Part shown: piece by piece, positions 12,333 to 25,150 of the stretch
How the letters are laid out: every line of letters starts with the position of its first letter
Position numbering within the stretch: the first letter of the stretch is position 1
Assembly: GCF_027942865.1 (NCBI RefSeq)
Contig: NC_134507.1
Coordinates: 39,776,797-39,840,796, forward strand
Length of the DNA stretch: 64,000 bases
Direction of reading: 5' to 3'
DNA from: Odontesthes bonariensis
Lineage: Eukaryota > Chordata > Actinopteri > Atheriniformes > Atherinopsidae
The notes under the pieces: model-generated
Told to the model about the DNA's origin: nothing
Database searches by the model: none
Seen by the model: the letters and a program-made list of their open reading frames with translations, nothing else
Position numbers and translations under genes: made by a program

Positions 12333-12881
12333 GAGTTGGAACTGTCATAAGCTGACACCTCTTTTCCAGGTGCCTCACTCGGCCGGACGGTGCAGCAAAT
12401 TCAACTGTCTGCAGTGCCATGCCAGCAGCTAACCTGAATCTGAAAAGCTTGCAGATTAAAACACTCCGGCTTTTCTTCATCTTTCTGATCAGTTCTTGTT
12501 TCAACAACCAAGGAACTTGGAGCACAAATTGATTTAGTTTTTCCACTCTCCCCACCTCTAGAGCCAAACCCAACCCACACTGGGAAAATTCTTAGTTGAG
12601 GCAAACCCTCACGGCTTAAAATCTCCAGTGCAGAAATGCTGCCGTATTCTCATCTCGTTGTTGCCATCACTAAGGCAACGCCCACCTGCCTGGGGTGACT
12701 GCACTGTATGACCTCACCTGACAACTGCGCAGCTGCATATCAGCTGTGCAGACCTGCCGCAGCATTCAGCAAACCTTGCAAAACATGGGTTTCAAAGATG
12801 GAAAGGTGTCGTTAAAGCAGCAACGCCAGGACAAAAACCAAGGTAGAGTTGCCCAGGGATATTTACGTTATACAGTCAAAT

Positions 12882-13045
12882 CAGGGGAGAGCGCGAACGC
12901 AGTCCCCCACTACCAGAAATTATGCAGTCGAGATTCCCACATTTGGGGAATTCGCAAGGGTCAGCACAACCGGTGTGCAATGGCTGAGCCTCGTCCTGGG
13001 TGAACCACCTTCTTGATCATGGTATCTCCCCTGCCAGGTAAGTAT
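12882..13045 (-). ncRNA. RNU1: U1 snRNA copy 17
   Basis: Complete 164-nt U1 with C77T. Confidence 0.94.
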
Positions 13046-13584
13046 GAGTTGGAACTGTCAGAGGCTGACACCTCTTTTCCAGATGCCTCACTCGGCCGGA
13101 CGGTGCAGCAAATTCAACTGTCTGCAGTGCCATGCCAGCAGCTAACCTGAATCTGAAAAGCTTGCAGATTAAAACACTCCGGCTTTTCGTCATCTTTCTG
13201 ATCAGTTCTTGTTTCAACAACCAAGGAACTTGGAGCACAAATTGATTTAGTTTTTCCACTCTCCCCACCTCTAGAGCCACACCCAACCCACACTGGGATA
13301 ATTCTTAGTTGAGGCAAACCCTCACGGCTTAATATCTCCAGTGCAGAAATGCTGCCGTATTCTCATCTCGTTGTTGTCATCACTAAGGCAACGCCCACCT
13401 GCCTGGGGTGACTGCACTGTATGACCTCACCTGACAACTGCGCAGCTGCATATCAGCTGTGCAGACCTGCCCAGCATTCAGCAAACCTTGCAAAACATGG
13501 GTTTTAAAGATGGAAAGGTGTCGTTAAAGCAGCAACGCCAGGACAAAAACCAAGGTAGGGGATATTCACGTTATACAGTCAAAT

Positions 13585-13748
13585 CAGGGGAGAGCGCGAA
13601 CGCAGTCCCCTACTACCAGAAATTATGCAGTCGAGATTCCCACATTTGGGGAATTCGCAAGGGTCAGCACAACCGGTGTGCAATGGCTGAGCCTCGTCCT
13701 GGGTGAACCACCTTCTTGATCATGGTATCTCCCCTGCCAGGTAAGTAT
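13585..13748 (-). ncRNA. RNU1: U1 snRNA copy 18
   Basis: Complete 164-nt U1 with C77T and G138A. Its unit is 703 bp because the spacer 3' of the gene (near 13557) lacks about 9-10 bp. Confidence 0.93.
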
Positions 13749-14297
13749 GAGTTGGAACTGTCAGAGGCTGACACCTCTTTTCCAGGTGCCTCACTCGGCC
13801 GGACGGTGCAGCAAATTCAACTGTCTGCAGTGCCATGCCAGCAGCTAACCTGAATCTGAAAAGCTTGCAGATTAAAACACTCCGGCTTTTCTTCATCTTT
13901 CTGATCAGTTCTTGTTTCAACAACCAAGGAACTTGGAGCACAAATTGATTTAGTTTTTCCACTCTCCCCATCTCTAGAGCCACACCCAACGAACACTGGG
14001 AAAATTCTTAGTTGAGGCAAACCCTCACGGCTTAATATCTCCAGTGCAGAAATGCTGCCGTATTCTCATCTCGTTGTTGCCATCACTAAGGCAACGCCCA
14101 CCTGCCTGGGGTGACTGCACTGTATGACCTCACCTGACAACTGCGCAGCTGCATATCAGCTGTGCAGACCTGCCGCAGCATTCAGCAAACCTTGCAAAAC
14201 ATGGGTTTTAAAGATGGAAAGGTGTCGTTAAAGCAGCAACGCCAGGACAAAAACCAAGGTAGAGTTGCCCAGGGATATTTACGTTATACAGTCAAAT

Positions 14298-14461
14298 CAG
14301 GGGAGAGCGCGAACGCAGTCCCCCACTACCAGAAATTATGCAGTCGAGATTCCCACATTTGGGGAATTCGCAAGGGTCAGCACAACCGGTGTGCAATGGC
14401 TGAGCCTCGTCCTGGGTGAACCACCTTCTTGATCATGGTATCTCCCCTGCCAGGTAAGTAT
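14298..14461 (-). ncRNA. RNU1: U1 snRNA copy 19
   Basis: Complete 164-nt U1 with C77T; duplicate of copy 13 at an offset of 4266 bp. Confidence 0.94.
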
Positions 14462-15010
14462 GAGTTGGAACTGTCAGAGGCTGACACCTCTTTTCCAGGT
14501 GCCTCACTCGGCCGGACGGTGCAGCAAATTCAACTGTCTGCAGTGCCATGCCAGCAGCTAACCTGAATCTGAAAAGCTTGCAGATTAAAACACTCCGGCT
14601 TTTCTTCATCTTTCTGATCAGTTCTTGTTTCAACAACCAAGGAACTTGGAGCACAAATTGATTTAGTTTTTCCACTCTCCCCATCTCTAGAGCCACACCC
14701 AACGAACACTGGGAAAATTCTTAGTTGAGGCAAACCCTCACGGCTTAATATCTCCAGTGCAGAAATGCTGCCGTATTCTCATCTCGTTGTTGCCATCACT
14801 AAGGCAACGCCCACCTGCCTGGGGTGACTGCACTGTATGACCTCACCTGACAACTGCGCAGCTGCATATCAGCTGTGCAGACCTGCCGCAGCATTCAGCA
14901 AACCTTGCAAAACATGGGTTTTAAAGATGGAAAGGTGTCGTTAAAGCAGCAACACCAGGACAAAAACCAAGGTTGAGTTGCCCAGGGATATTCACGTTAT
15001 ACAGTCAAAT

Positions 15011-15174
15011 CAGGGGAGAGCGCGAACGCAGTCCCCCACTACCAGAAATTATGCAGTCGAGATTCCCACATTTGGGGAATTCGCAAGGGTCAGCACAACC
15101 GGTGTGCAATGGCTGAGCCTCGTCCTGGGTGAACCACCTTCTTGATCATGGTATCTCCCCTGCCAGGTAAGTAT
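15011..15174 (-). ncRNA. RNU1: U1 snRNA copy 20
   Basis: Complete 164-nt U1 with C77T. Confidence 0.94.
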
Positions 15175-15722
15175 GAGTTGGAACTGTCAGAGGCTGACAC
15201 CTCTTTTCCAGGTGCCTCACTCGGCCGGACGGTGCAGCAAATTCAACTGTCTGCAGTGCCATGCCAGCAGCTAACCTGAATCTGAAAAGCTTGCAGATTA
15301 AAACACTCCGGCTTTTCTTCATCTTTCTGATCAGTTCTTGTTTCAACAACCAAGGAACTTGGAGCACAAATTGATTTAGTTTTTCCACTCTCCCCATCTC
15401 TAGAGCCACACCCATCCACACTGGGAAAATTCTTAGTTGAGGCAAACCCTCACGGCTTAATATCTCCAGTGCAGAAATGCTGCCGTATTCTCATCTCGTT
15501 GTTGCCATCACTAAGGCAACGCCCACCTGCCTGGGGTGACTGCACTGTATGACCTCACCTGACAACTGCGCAGCTGCATATCAGCTGTGCAGACCTGCCG
15601 CAGCATTCAGCAAACCTTGCAAAACATGGGTTTAAAAGATGGAAAGGTGTCCTTAAAGCAGCAACGCCAGGACAAAAACCAAGGTAGAGTTGCCCAGGGA
15701 TATTTACGTTATACAGTCAAAT

Positions 15723-15886
15723 CAGGGGAGAGCGCGAACGCAGTCCCCCACTACCAGAAATTATGCAGTCGAGATTCCCACATTTGGGGAATTCGCAAGG
15801 GTCAGCACAACCAGTGTGCAATGGCTGAGCCTCGTCCTGGGTGAACCACCTTCTTGATCATGGTATCTCCCCTGCCAGGTAAGTAT
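15723..15886 (-). ncRNA. RNU1: U1 snRNA copy 21
   Basis: Complete 164-nt U1 with C74T and C77T; duplicate of copy 15. Confidence 0.93.
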
Positions 15887-16434
15887 GAGTTGGAACTGTC
15901 AGAGGCTGACACCTCTTTTCCAGGTGCCTCACTCGGCCGGACGGTGCAGCAAATTCAACTGTCTGCAGTGCCATGCCAGCAGCTAACCTGAATCTGAAAA
16001 GCTTGCAGATTAAAACAGTCCGGCTTTTCTTCATCTTTCTGATCAGTTCTTGTTTCAACAACCAAGGAACTTGGAGCACAAATTGATTTAGTTTTTCCAC
16101 TCTCCCCATCTCTAGAGCCACACCCAACCCACACTGGGATAATTCTTAGTTGAGGCAAACCCTCACGGCTTACTATCTCCAGTGCAGAAATGCTGCCGTA
16201 TTCTCATCTCGTTGTTGCCATCACTAAGGCAACGCCCACCTGCCTGGGGTGACTGCACTGTATGACCTCACCTGACAACTGCGCAGCTGCATATCAGCTG
16301 TGCAGACCTGCCCAGCATTCAGCAAACCTTGCAAAACATGGGTTTTAAAGATGGAAAGGTGTCCTTAAAGCAGCAACGCCAGGACAAAAACCAAGTTAGA
16401 GTTGCCCAGGGATTTTTACGTTATACAGTCAACT

Positions 16435-16598
16435 CAGGGGAGAGCGCGAACGCAGTCCCCCACTACCAGAAATTATGCAGTCGAGATTCCCACATTTGGG
16501 GAATTCGCAGGGGTCAGCACAACCGGTGTGCAATGGCTGAGCCTCGTCCTGGGTGAACTACCTTCTTGATCATGGTATCTCCCCTGCCAGGTAAGTAT
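16435..16598 (-). ncRNA. RNU1: U1 snRNA copy 22
   Basis: Complete 164-nt U1 with C77T and T89C; duplicate of copy 16. Confidence 0.93.
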
Positions 16599-17147
16599 GA
16601 GTTGGAACTGTCATAAGCTGACACCTCTTTTCCAGGTGCCTCACTCGGCCGGACGGTGCAGCAAATTCAACTGTCTGCAGTGCCATGCCAGCAGCTAACC
16701 TGAATCTGAAAAGCTTGCAGATTAAAACACTCCGGCTTTTCGTCATCTTTCTGATCAGTTCTTGTTTCAACAACCAAGGAACTTGGAGCACAAATTGATT
16801 TAGTTTTTCCACTCTCCCCATCTCTAGAGCCACACCCTACGAACACTGGGAAAATTCTTAGTTGAGGCAAACCCTCACGGCTTAATATCTCCAGTGCAGA
16901 AATGCTGCCGTATTCTCATCTCGTTGTTGCCATCACTAAGGCAACGCCCACCTGCCTGGGGTGACTGCACTGTATGACCTCACCTGACAACTGCGCAGCT
17001 GCATATCAGCTGTGCAGACCTGCCGCAGCATTCAGCAAACCTTGCAAAACATGGGTTTTAAAGATGGAAAGGTGTCGTTAAAGCAGCAACACCAGGACAA
17101 AAACCAAGGTTGAGTTGCCCAGGGATATTCACGTTATACAGTCAAAT

Positions 17148-17311
17148 CAGGGGAGAGCGCGAACGCAGTCCCCCACTACCAGAAATTATGCAGTCGAGAT
17201 TCCCACATTTGGAGAATTCGCAAGGGTCAGCACAGCCGGTGTGCAATGGCTGAGCCTCGTCCTGGGTGAACCACCTTCTTGATCATTGTATCTCCCCTGC
17301 CAGGTAAGTAT
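17148..17311 (-). ncRNA. RNU1: U1 snRNA copy 23, stem-loop I variant
   Basis: Complete 164-nt U1 with C25A in the stem of stem-loop I and C99T. The loop bound by U1-70K is unchanged. Confidence 0.91.
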
Positions 17312-17860
17312 GAGTTGGAACTGTCAGAGGCTGACACCTCTTTTCCAGGTGCCTCATTCGGCCGGACAGTGCAGCAAATTCAACTGTCTGCAGTGCCATG
17401 CCAGCAGCTAACCTGAATCTGAAAAGCTTGCAGATTAAAACACTCCGGCTTTTCTTCATCTTTCTGATCAGTTCTTGTTTCAACAACCAAGGAACTTGGA
17501 GCACAAATTGATTTAGTTTTTCCACTCTCCCCACCTCTAGAGCCAAACCCAACCCACACTGGGAAAATTATTAGTTGAGGCAAACCCTCACGGCTTAAAA
17601 TCTCCAGTGCAGAAATGCTGCCGTATTCTCATCTCGTTGTTGCCATCACTAAGGCAACGCCCACCTGCCTGGGGTGACTGCACTGTATGACCTCACCTGA
17701 CAACTGCGCAGCTGCATATCAGCTGTGCAGACCTGCCGCAGCATTCAGCAAACCTTGCAAAACATGGGTTTCAAAGATGGAAAGGTGTCGTTAAAGCAGC
17801 AACGCCAGGACAAAAACCAAGGTAGAGTTGCCCAGGGATATTTACGTTATACAGTCAAAT

Positions 17861-18024
17861 CAGGGGAGAGCGCGAACGCAGTCCCCCACTACCAGAAATT
17901 ATGCAGTCGAGATTCCCACATTTGGGGAATTCGCAAGGGTCAGCACAACCGGTGTGCAATGGCTGAGCCTCGTCCTGGGTGAACCACCTTCTTGATCATG
18001 GTATCTCCCCTGCCAGGTAAGTAT
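17861..18024 (-). ncRNA. RNU1: U1 snRNA copy 24
   Basis: Complete 164-nt U1 with C77T; duplicate of copy 17 at an offset of 4979 bp. Confidence 0.94.
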
Positions 18025-18572
18025 GAGTTGGAACTGTCAGAGGCTGACACCTCTTTTCCAGATGCCTCACTCGGCCGGACGGTGCAGCAAATTCAACTGT
18101 CTGCAGTGCCATGCCAGCAGCTAACCTGAATCTGAAAAGCTTGCAGATTAAAACACTCCGGCTTTTCGTCATCTTTCTGATCAGTTCTTGTTTCAACAAC
18201 CAAGGAACTTGGAGCACAAATTGATTTAGTTTTTCCACTCTCCCCACCTCTAGAGCCACACCCAACCCACACTGGGATAATTCTTAGTTGAGGCAAACCC
18301 TCACGGCTTAATATCTCCAGTGCAGAAATGCTGCCGTATTCTCATCTCGTTGTTGTCATCACTAAGGCAACGCCCACCTGCCTGGGGTGACTGCACTGTA
18401 TGACCTCACCTGACAACTGCGCAGCTGCATATCAGCTGTGCAGACCTGCCCAGCATTCAGCAAACCTTGCAAAACATGGGTTTTAAAGATGGAAAGGTGT
18501 CGTTAAAGCAGCAACGCCAGGACAAAAACCAAGGTAGAGTTGCCCAGGGATATTCACGTTATACAGTCAAAT

Positions 18573-18736
18573 CAGGGGAGAGCGCGAACGCAGTCCCCTA
18601 CTACCAGAAATTATGCAGTCGAGATTCCCACATTTGGGGAATTCGCAAGGGTCAGCACAACCGGTGTGCAATGGCTGAGCCTCGTCCTGGGTGAACCACC
18701 TTCTTGATCATGGTATCTCCCCTGCCAGGTAAGTAT
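18573..18736 (-). ncRNA. RNU1: U1 snRNA copy 25
   Basis: Complete 164-nt U1 with C77T and G138A. Confidence 0.94.
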
Positions 18737-19285
18737 GAGTTGGAACTGTCAGAGGCTGACACCTCTTTTCCAGGTGCCTCACTCGGCCGGACGGTGCAGC
18801 AAATTCAACTGTCTGCAGTGCCATGCCAGCAGCTAACCTGAATCTGAAAAGCTTGCAGATTAAAACACTCCGGCTTTTCTTCATCTTTCTGATCAGTTCT
18901 TGTTTCAACAACCAAGGAACTTGGAGCACAAATTGATTTAGTTTTTCCACTCTCCCCATCTCTAGAGCCACACCCAACGAACACTGGGAAAATTCTTAGT
19001 TGAGGCAAACCCTCACGGCTTAATATCTCCAGTGCAGAAATGCTGCCGTATTCTCATCTCGTTGTTGCCATCACTAAGGCAACGCCCACCTGCCTGGGGT
19101 GACTGCACTGTATGACCTCACCTGACAACTGCGCAGCTGCATATCAGCTGTGCAGACCTGCCGCAGCATTCAGCAAACCTTGCAAAACATGGGTTTTAAA
19201 GATGGAAAGGTGTCGTTAAAGCAGCAACGCCAGGACAAAAACCAAGGTAGAGTTGCCCAGGGATATTTACGTTATACAGTCAAAT

Positions 19286-19449
19286 CAGGGGAGAGCGCGA
19301 ACGCAGTCCCCTACTACCAGAAATTATGCAGTCGAGATTCCCACATTTGGGGAATTCGCAAGGGTCAGCACAACCGGTGTGCAATGGCTGAGCCTCGTCC
19401 TGGGTGAACCACCTTCTTGATCATGGTATCTCCCCTGCCAGGTAAGTAT
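19286..19449 (-). ncRNA. RNU1: U1 snRNA copy 26
   Basis: Complete 164-nt U1 with C77T and G138A, like copies 25, 27 and 28. These four neighbours look recently homogenised. Confidence 0.94.
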
Positions 19450-19997
19450 GAGTTGGAACTGTCAGAGGCTGACACCTCTTTTCCAGGTGCCTCACTCGGC
19501 CGGACGGTGCAGCAAATTCAACTGTCTGCAGTGCCATGCCAGCAGCTAACCTGAATCTGAAAAGCTTGCAGATTAAAACACTCCGGCTTTTCTTCATCTT
19601 TCTGATCAGTTCTTGTTTCAACAACCAAGGAACTTGGAGCACAAATTGATTTAGTTTTTCCACTCTCCCCATCTCTAGAGCCACACCCAACGAACACTGG
19701 GAAAATTCTTAGTTGAGGCAAACCCTCACGGCTTAATATCTCCAGTGCAGAAATGCTGCCGTATTCTCATCTCGTTGTTGCCATCACTAAGGCAACGCCC
19801 ACCTGCCTGGGGTGACTGCACTGTATGACCTCACCTGACAACTGCGCAGCTGCATATCAGCTGTGCAGACCTGCCCAGCATTCAGCAAACCTTGCAAAAC
19901 ATGGGTTTTAAAGATGGAAAGGTGTCGTTAAAGCAGCAACGCCAGGACAAAAACCAAGGTAGAGTTGCCCAGGGATATTCACGTTATACAGTCAAAT

Positions 19998-20161
19998 CAG
20001 GGGAGAGCGCGAACGCAGTCCCCTACTACCAGAAATTATGCAGTCGAGATTCCCACATTTGGGGAATTCGCAAGGGTCAGCACAACCGGTGTGCAATGGC
20101 TGAGCCTCGTCCTGGGTGAACCACCTTCTTGATCATGGTATCTCCCCTGCCAGGTAAGTAT
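19998..20161 (-). ncRNA. RNU1: U1 snRNA copy 27
   Basis: Complete 164-nt U1 with C77T and G138A. Confidence 0.94.
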
Positions 20162-20710
20162 GAGTTGGAACTGTCAGAGGCTGACACCTCTTTTCCAGGT
20201 GCCTCACTCGGCCGGACGGTGCAGCAAATTCAACTGTCTGCAGTGCCATGCCAGCAGCTAACCTGAATCTGAAAAGCTTGCAGATTAAAACACTCCGGCT
20301 TTTCTTCATCTTTCTGATCAGTTCTTGTTTCAACAACCAAGGAACTTGGAGCACAAATTGATTTAGTTTTTCCACTCTCCCCATCTCTAGAGCCACACCC
20401 AACGAACACTGGGAAAATTCTTAGTTGAGGCAAACCCTCACGGCTTAATATCTCCAGTGCAGAAATGCTGCCGTATTCTCATCTCGTTGTTGCCATCACT
20501 AAGGCAACGCCCACCTGCCTGGGGTGACTGCACTGTATGACCTCACCTGACAACTGCGCAGCTGCATATCAGCTGTGCAGACCTGCCGCAGCATTCAGCA
20601 AACCTTGCAAAACATGGGTTTTAAAGATGGAAAGGTGTCGTTAAAGCAGCAACGCCAGGACAAAAACCAAGGTAGAGTTGCCCAGGGATATTTACGTTAT
20701 ACAGTCAAAT

Positions 20711-20874
20711 CAGGGGAGAGCGCGAACGCAGTCCCCTACTACCAGAAATTATGCAGTCGAGATTCCCACATTTGGGGAATTCGCAAGGGTCAGCACAACC
20801 GGTGTGCAATGGCTGAGCCTCGTCCTGGGTGAACCACCTTCTTGATCATGGTATCTCCCCTGCCAGGTAAGTAT
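20711..20874 (-). ncRNA. RNU1: U1 snRNA copy 28
   Basis: Complete 164-nt U1 with C77T and G138A. Confidence 0.94.
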
Positions 20875-21423
20875 GAGTTGGAACTGTCAGAGGCTGACAC
20901 CTCTTTTCCAGGTGCCTCACTCGGCCGGACGGTGCAGCAAATTCAACTGTCTGCAGTGCCATGCCAGCAGCTAACCTGAATCTGAAAAGCTTGCAGATTA
21001 AAACACTCCGGCTTTTCTTCATCTTTCTGATCAGTTCTTGTTTCAACAACCAAGGAACTTGGAGCACAAATTGATTTAGTTTTTCCACTCTCCCCATCTC
21101 TAGAGCCACACCCAACGAACACTGGGAAAATTCTTAGTTGAGGCAAACCCTCACGGCTTAATATCTCCAGTGCAGAAATGCTGCCGTATTCTCATCTCGT
21201 TGTTGCCATCACTAAGGCAACGCCCACCTGCCTGGGGTGACTGCACTGTATGACCTCACCTGACAACTGCGCAGCTGCATATCAGCTGTGCAGACCTGCC
21301 GCAGCATTCAGCAAACCTTGCAAAACATGGGTTTTAAAGATGGAAAGGTGTCGTTAAAGCAGCAACGCCAGGACAAAAACCAAGGTAGAGTTGCCCAGGG
21401 ATATTTACGTTATACAGTCAAAT

Positions 21424-21587
21424 CAGGGGAGAGCGCGAACGCAGTCCCCCACTACCAGAAATTATGCAGTCGAGATTCCCACATTTGGGGAATTAACAAG
21501 GATTAGTACAGCCGGTATGCAATGGCTGAGCCTCGTCCTGGGTGAACCACCTTCTTGACCATTGTATCTCCCCTGCCAGGTAAGTAT
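21424..21587 (-). ncRNA. RNU1: U1 snRNA copy 29, diverged variant
   Basis: Complete in length but with the most changes in the array: C25A and A29G in stem-loop I (A29 starts the U1-70K loop motif), and a cluster of changes near nt 73-93. Its upstream region also differs slightly. Probably not a normal U1; a pseudogene or variant U1. Confidence 0.85.
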
Positions 21588-22135
21588 GAGTTGGAACTGT
21601 CAGAGGCTGACAGCTCTTTTCCAGGTGCCTCACTCGGCCGGACGGTGCAGCAAATTCAACTGTCTGCAGTGCCATGCCAGCAGCTAACCTGAATCTGAAA
21701 AGCTTGCAGATTAAAACAGTCCGGCTTTTCTTCATCTTTCTGATCAGTTCTTGTTTCAACAACAAAGGAACTTGGGGCACAAATTGATTTAGTTTTTCCA
21801 CTCTCCCCATCTCTAGAGCCACACCCACCCACACTGGGAAAATTCTTAGTTGAGGCAAACCCTCACGGCTTAATATCTCCAGTGCAGAAATGCTGCCGTA
21901 TTCTCATCTCGTTGTTGCCATCACTAAGGCAACGCCCACCTGCCTGGGGTGACTGCACTGTATGACCTCACCTGACAACTGCGCAGCTGCATATCAGCTG
22001 TGCAGACCTGCCGCAGCATTCAGCAAACCTTGCAAAACATGGGTTTTAAAGATGGAAAGGTGTCGTTAAAGCAGCAACGCCAGGACAAAAACAAAGGTAG
22101 AGTTGCCCAGGCATATTTACATTATACAGTCAAAT

Positions 22136-22299
22136 CAGGGGAGAGCGCGAACGCAGTCCCCCACTACCAGAAATTATGCAGTCGAGATTCCCACATTTGG
22201 GGAATTCGCAAGGGTCAGTACAGCCGGTGTGCAATGGCTGAGCCTCGTCCTGGGTGAACCACCTTCTTGATCATGGTATCTCCCCTGCCAGGTAAGTAT
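22136..22299 (-). ncRNA. RNU1: U1 snRNA copy 30
   Basis: Complete 164-nt U1 with G81A. From here to the array end all copies carry this change, so the right part of the array is a distinct subfamily. Confidence 0.94.
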
Positions 22300-22848
22300 G
22301 AGTTGGAACTGTCAGAGGCTGACACCTCTTTTCCAGGTGCCTCACTCGGCCGGACGGTGCAGCAAATTCAACTGTCTGCAGTGCCATGCCAGCAGCTAAC
22401 CTGAATCTGAAAAGCTTGCAGATTAAAACAGTCCGGCTTTTCTTCATCTTTCTGATCAGTTCTTGTTTCAACAACCAAGGAACTTGGAGCACAAATTGAT
22501 TTAGTTTTTCCACTCTCCCCATCTCTAGAGCCACACCCACCCCACACTGGGAAAATTTTTAGTTGAGGCAAACCCTCACGGCTTAATATCTCCAGTGCAG
22601 AAATGCTGCCGTATTCTCATCTCGTTGTTGCCATCACTAAGGCAACGCCCACCTGCCTGGGGTGACTGCACTGTATGACCTCACCTGACAACTGCGCAGC
22701 TGCATATCAGCTGTGCATACCTGCCGCAGCATTCAGCAAACCTTGCAAAACATGGGTTTTAAAGATGGAAAGGTGTCGTTAAAGCAGCAACGCCAGGACA
22801 AAAACCAAGGTAGAGTTGCCCAGGGATATTTACGTTATACAGACAAAT

Positions 22849-23012
22849 CAGGGGAGAGCGCGAACGCAGTCCCCCACTACCAGAAATTATGCAGTCGAGA
22901 TTCCCACATTTGGGGAATTCGCAAGGGTCAGTACAGCCGGTGTGCAATGGCTGAGCCTCGTCCTGGGTGAACCACCTTCTTGATCATGGTATCTCCCCTG
23001 CCAGGTAAGTAT
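22849..23012 (-). ncRNA. RNU1: U1 snRNA copy 31
   Basis: Complete 164-nt U1 with G81A. Confidence 0.94.
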
Positions 23013-23560
23013 GAGTTGGAACTGTCAGAGGCTGACACCTCTTTTCCAGGTGCCTCACTCGGCCGGACGGTGCAGCAAATTCAACTGTCTGCAGTGCCAT
23101 GCCAGCAGCTAACCTGAATCTGAAAAGCTTGCAGATTAAAACACTCCGGCTTTTCTTCATCTTTCTGATCAGTTCTTGTTTCAACAACCAAGGAACTTGG
23201 AGCACGAATTGATTTAGTTTTTCCACTCTCCCCATCTCTAGAGCCACACCCACCCACACTGGGAAAATTCTTAGTTGAGGCAAACCCTCACGGCTTAATA
23301 TCTCCAGTGCAGAAATGCTGCCGTATTCTCATCTCGTTGTTGCCATCACTAAGGCAACACCCACCTGCCTGGGGTGACTGCACTGTATGACCACACCTGA
23401 CAACTGCGCAGCTGCATATCAGCTGTGCAGACCTGCCGCAGCATTCAGCAAACCTTGCAAAACATGGGTTTTAAAGATGGAAAGGTGTCGTTAAAGCAGC
23501 AACGCCAGGACAAAAACCAAGGTAGAGTTGCCCAGGGATATTTACGTTATACAGTCAAAT

Positions 23561-23724
23561 CAGGGGAGAGCGCGAACGCAGTCCCCCACTACCAGAAATT
23601 ATGCAGTCGAGATTCCCACATTTGGGGAATTCGCAAGGGTCAGTACAGCCGGTGTGCAATGGCTGAGTCTCGTCCTGGGTGAACCACCTTCTTGACCATT
23701 GTATCTCCCCTGCCAGGTAAGTAT
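23561..23724 (-). ncRNA. RNU1: U1 snRNA copy 32, stem-loop I variant
   Basis: Complete 164-nt U1 with C25A, A29G, G81A and one change between nt 50 and 65. A29G changes the U1-70K loop motif, so binding may be weakened. Confidence 0.9.
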
Positions 23725-24273
23725 GAGTTGGAACTGTCAGAGGCTGACACCTCTTTTCCAGGTGCCTCACTCGGCCGGACGGTGCAGCAAATTCAACTGT
23801 CTGCAGTGCCATGCCAGCAGCTAACCTGAATCTGAAAAGCTTGCAGATTAAAACAGTCCGGCTTTTCTTCATCTTTCTGATCAGTTCGTGTTTCAACAAC
23901 CAAGGAACTTGGAGCACAAATTGATTTAGTTTTTCCACTCTCCCCATCTCTAGAGCCACACCCAACCCACACTGGGACAATTTTTAGTTGAGGCAAACCC
24001 TCACGGCTTAATATATCCAGTGCAGAAATGCTGCCGTATTCTCATCTCGTTGTTGCTATCACTAAGGCAACGCCCACCTGCCTGGGGTGACTGCACCGTA
24101 TGACCTCACCTGACAACTGCGCAGCTGCATATCAGCTGTGCAGACCTGCCGCAGCATTCAGCAAACCTTGCAAAACATGGGTTTTAAAGATGGAAAGGTG
24201 TCGTTAAAGCAGCAACGCCAGGACAAAAACCAAGGTAGAGTTGCCCAGGGATATTTACGTTATACAGTCAAAT

Positions 24274-24437
24274 CAGGGGAGAGCGCGAACGCAGTCCCCC
24301 ACTACCAGAAATTATGCAGTCGAGATTCCCACATTTGGGGAATTCGCAAGGGTCAGTACAGCCGGTGTGCAATGGCTGAGTCTCGTCCTGGGTGAACCAC
24401 CTTCTTGACCATTGTATCTCCCCTGCCAGGTAAGTAT
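24274..24437 (-). ncRNA. RNU1: U1 snRNA copy 33, stem-loop I variant
   Basis: Same variant set as copy 32 next to it (C25A, A29G, G81A), so the two arose by a recent tandem duplication. Confidence 0.9.
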
Positions 24438-24986
24438 GAGTTGGAACTGTCAGAGGCTGACACCTCTTTTCCAGGTGCCTCACTCGGCCGGACGGTGCAG
24501 CAAATTCAACTGTCTGCAGTGCCATGCCAGCAGCTAACCTGAATCTGAAAAGCTTGCAGATTAAAACAGTCCGGCTTTTCTTCATCTTTCTGATCAGTTC
24601 GTGTTTCAACAACCAAGGAACTTGGAGCACAAATTGATTTAGTTTTTCCACTCTCCCCATCTCTAGAGCCACACCCAACCCACACTGGGAAAATTTTTAG
24701 TTGAGGCAAACCCTCACGGCTTAATATATCCAGTGCAGAAATGCTGCCGTATTCTCATCTCGTTGTTGCTATCACTAAGGCAACGCCCACCTGCCTGGGG
24801 TGACTGGACTGTATGACCTCACCTGACAACTGCGCAGCTGCATATCAGCTGTGCAGACCTGCCGCAGCATTCAGCAAACTTTGCAAAACATGGGTTTTAA
24901 AGATGGAAAGGTGTCGTTAAAGCAGCAACGCCAGGACAAAAACAAAGGTAGAGTTGCCCAGGCATATTTACATTATACAGTCAAAT

Positions 24987-25150
24987 CAGGGGAGAGCGCG
25001 AACGCAGTCCCCCACTACCAGAAATTATGCAGTCGAGATTCCCACATTTGGGGAATTCGCAAGGGTCAGTACAGCCGGTGTGCAATGGCTGAGCCTCGTC
25101 CTGGGTGAACCACCTTCTTGATCATGGTATCTCCCCTGCCAGGTAAGTAT
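24987..25150 (-). ncRNA. RNU1: U1 snRNA copy 34
   Basis: Complete 164-nt U1 with G81A; its unit duplicates that of copy 30 at about 2851 bp. Confidence 0.94.
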
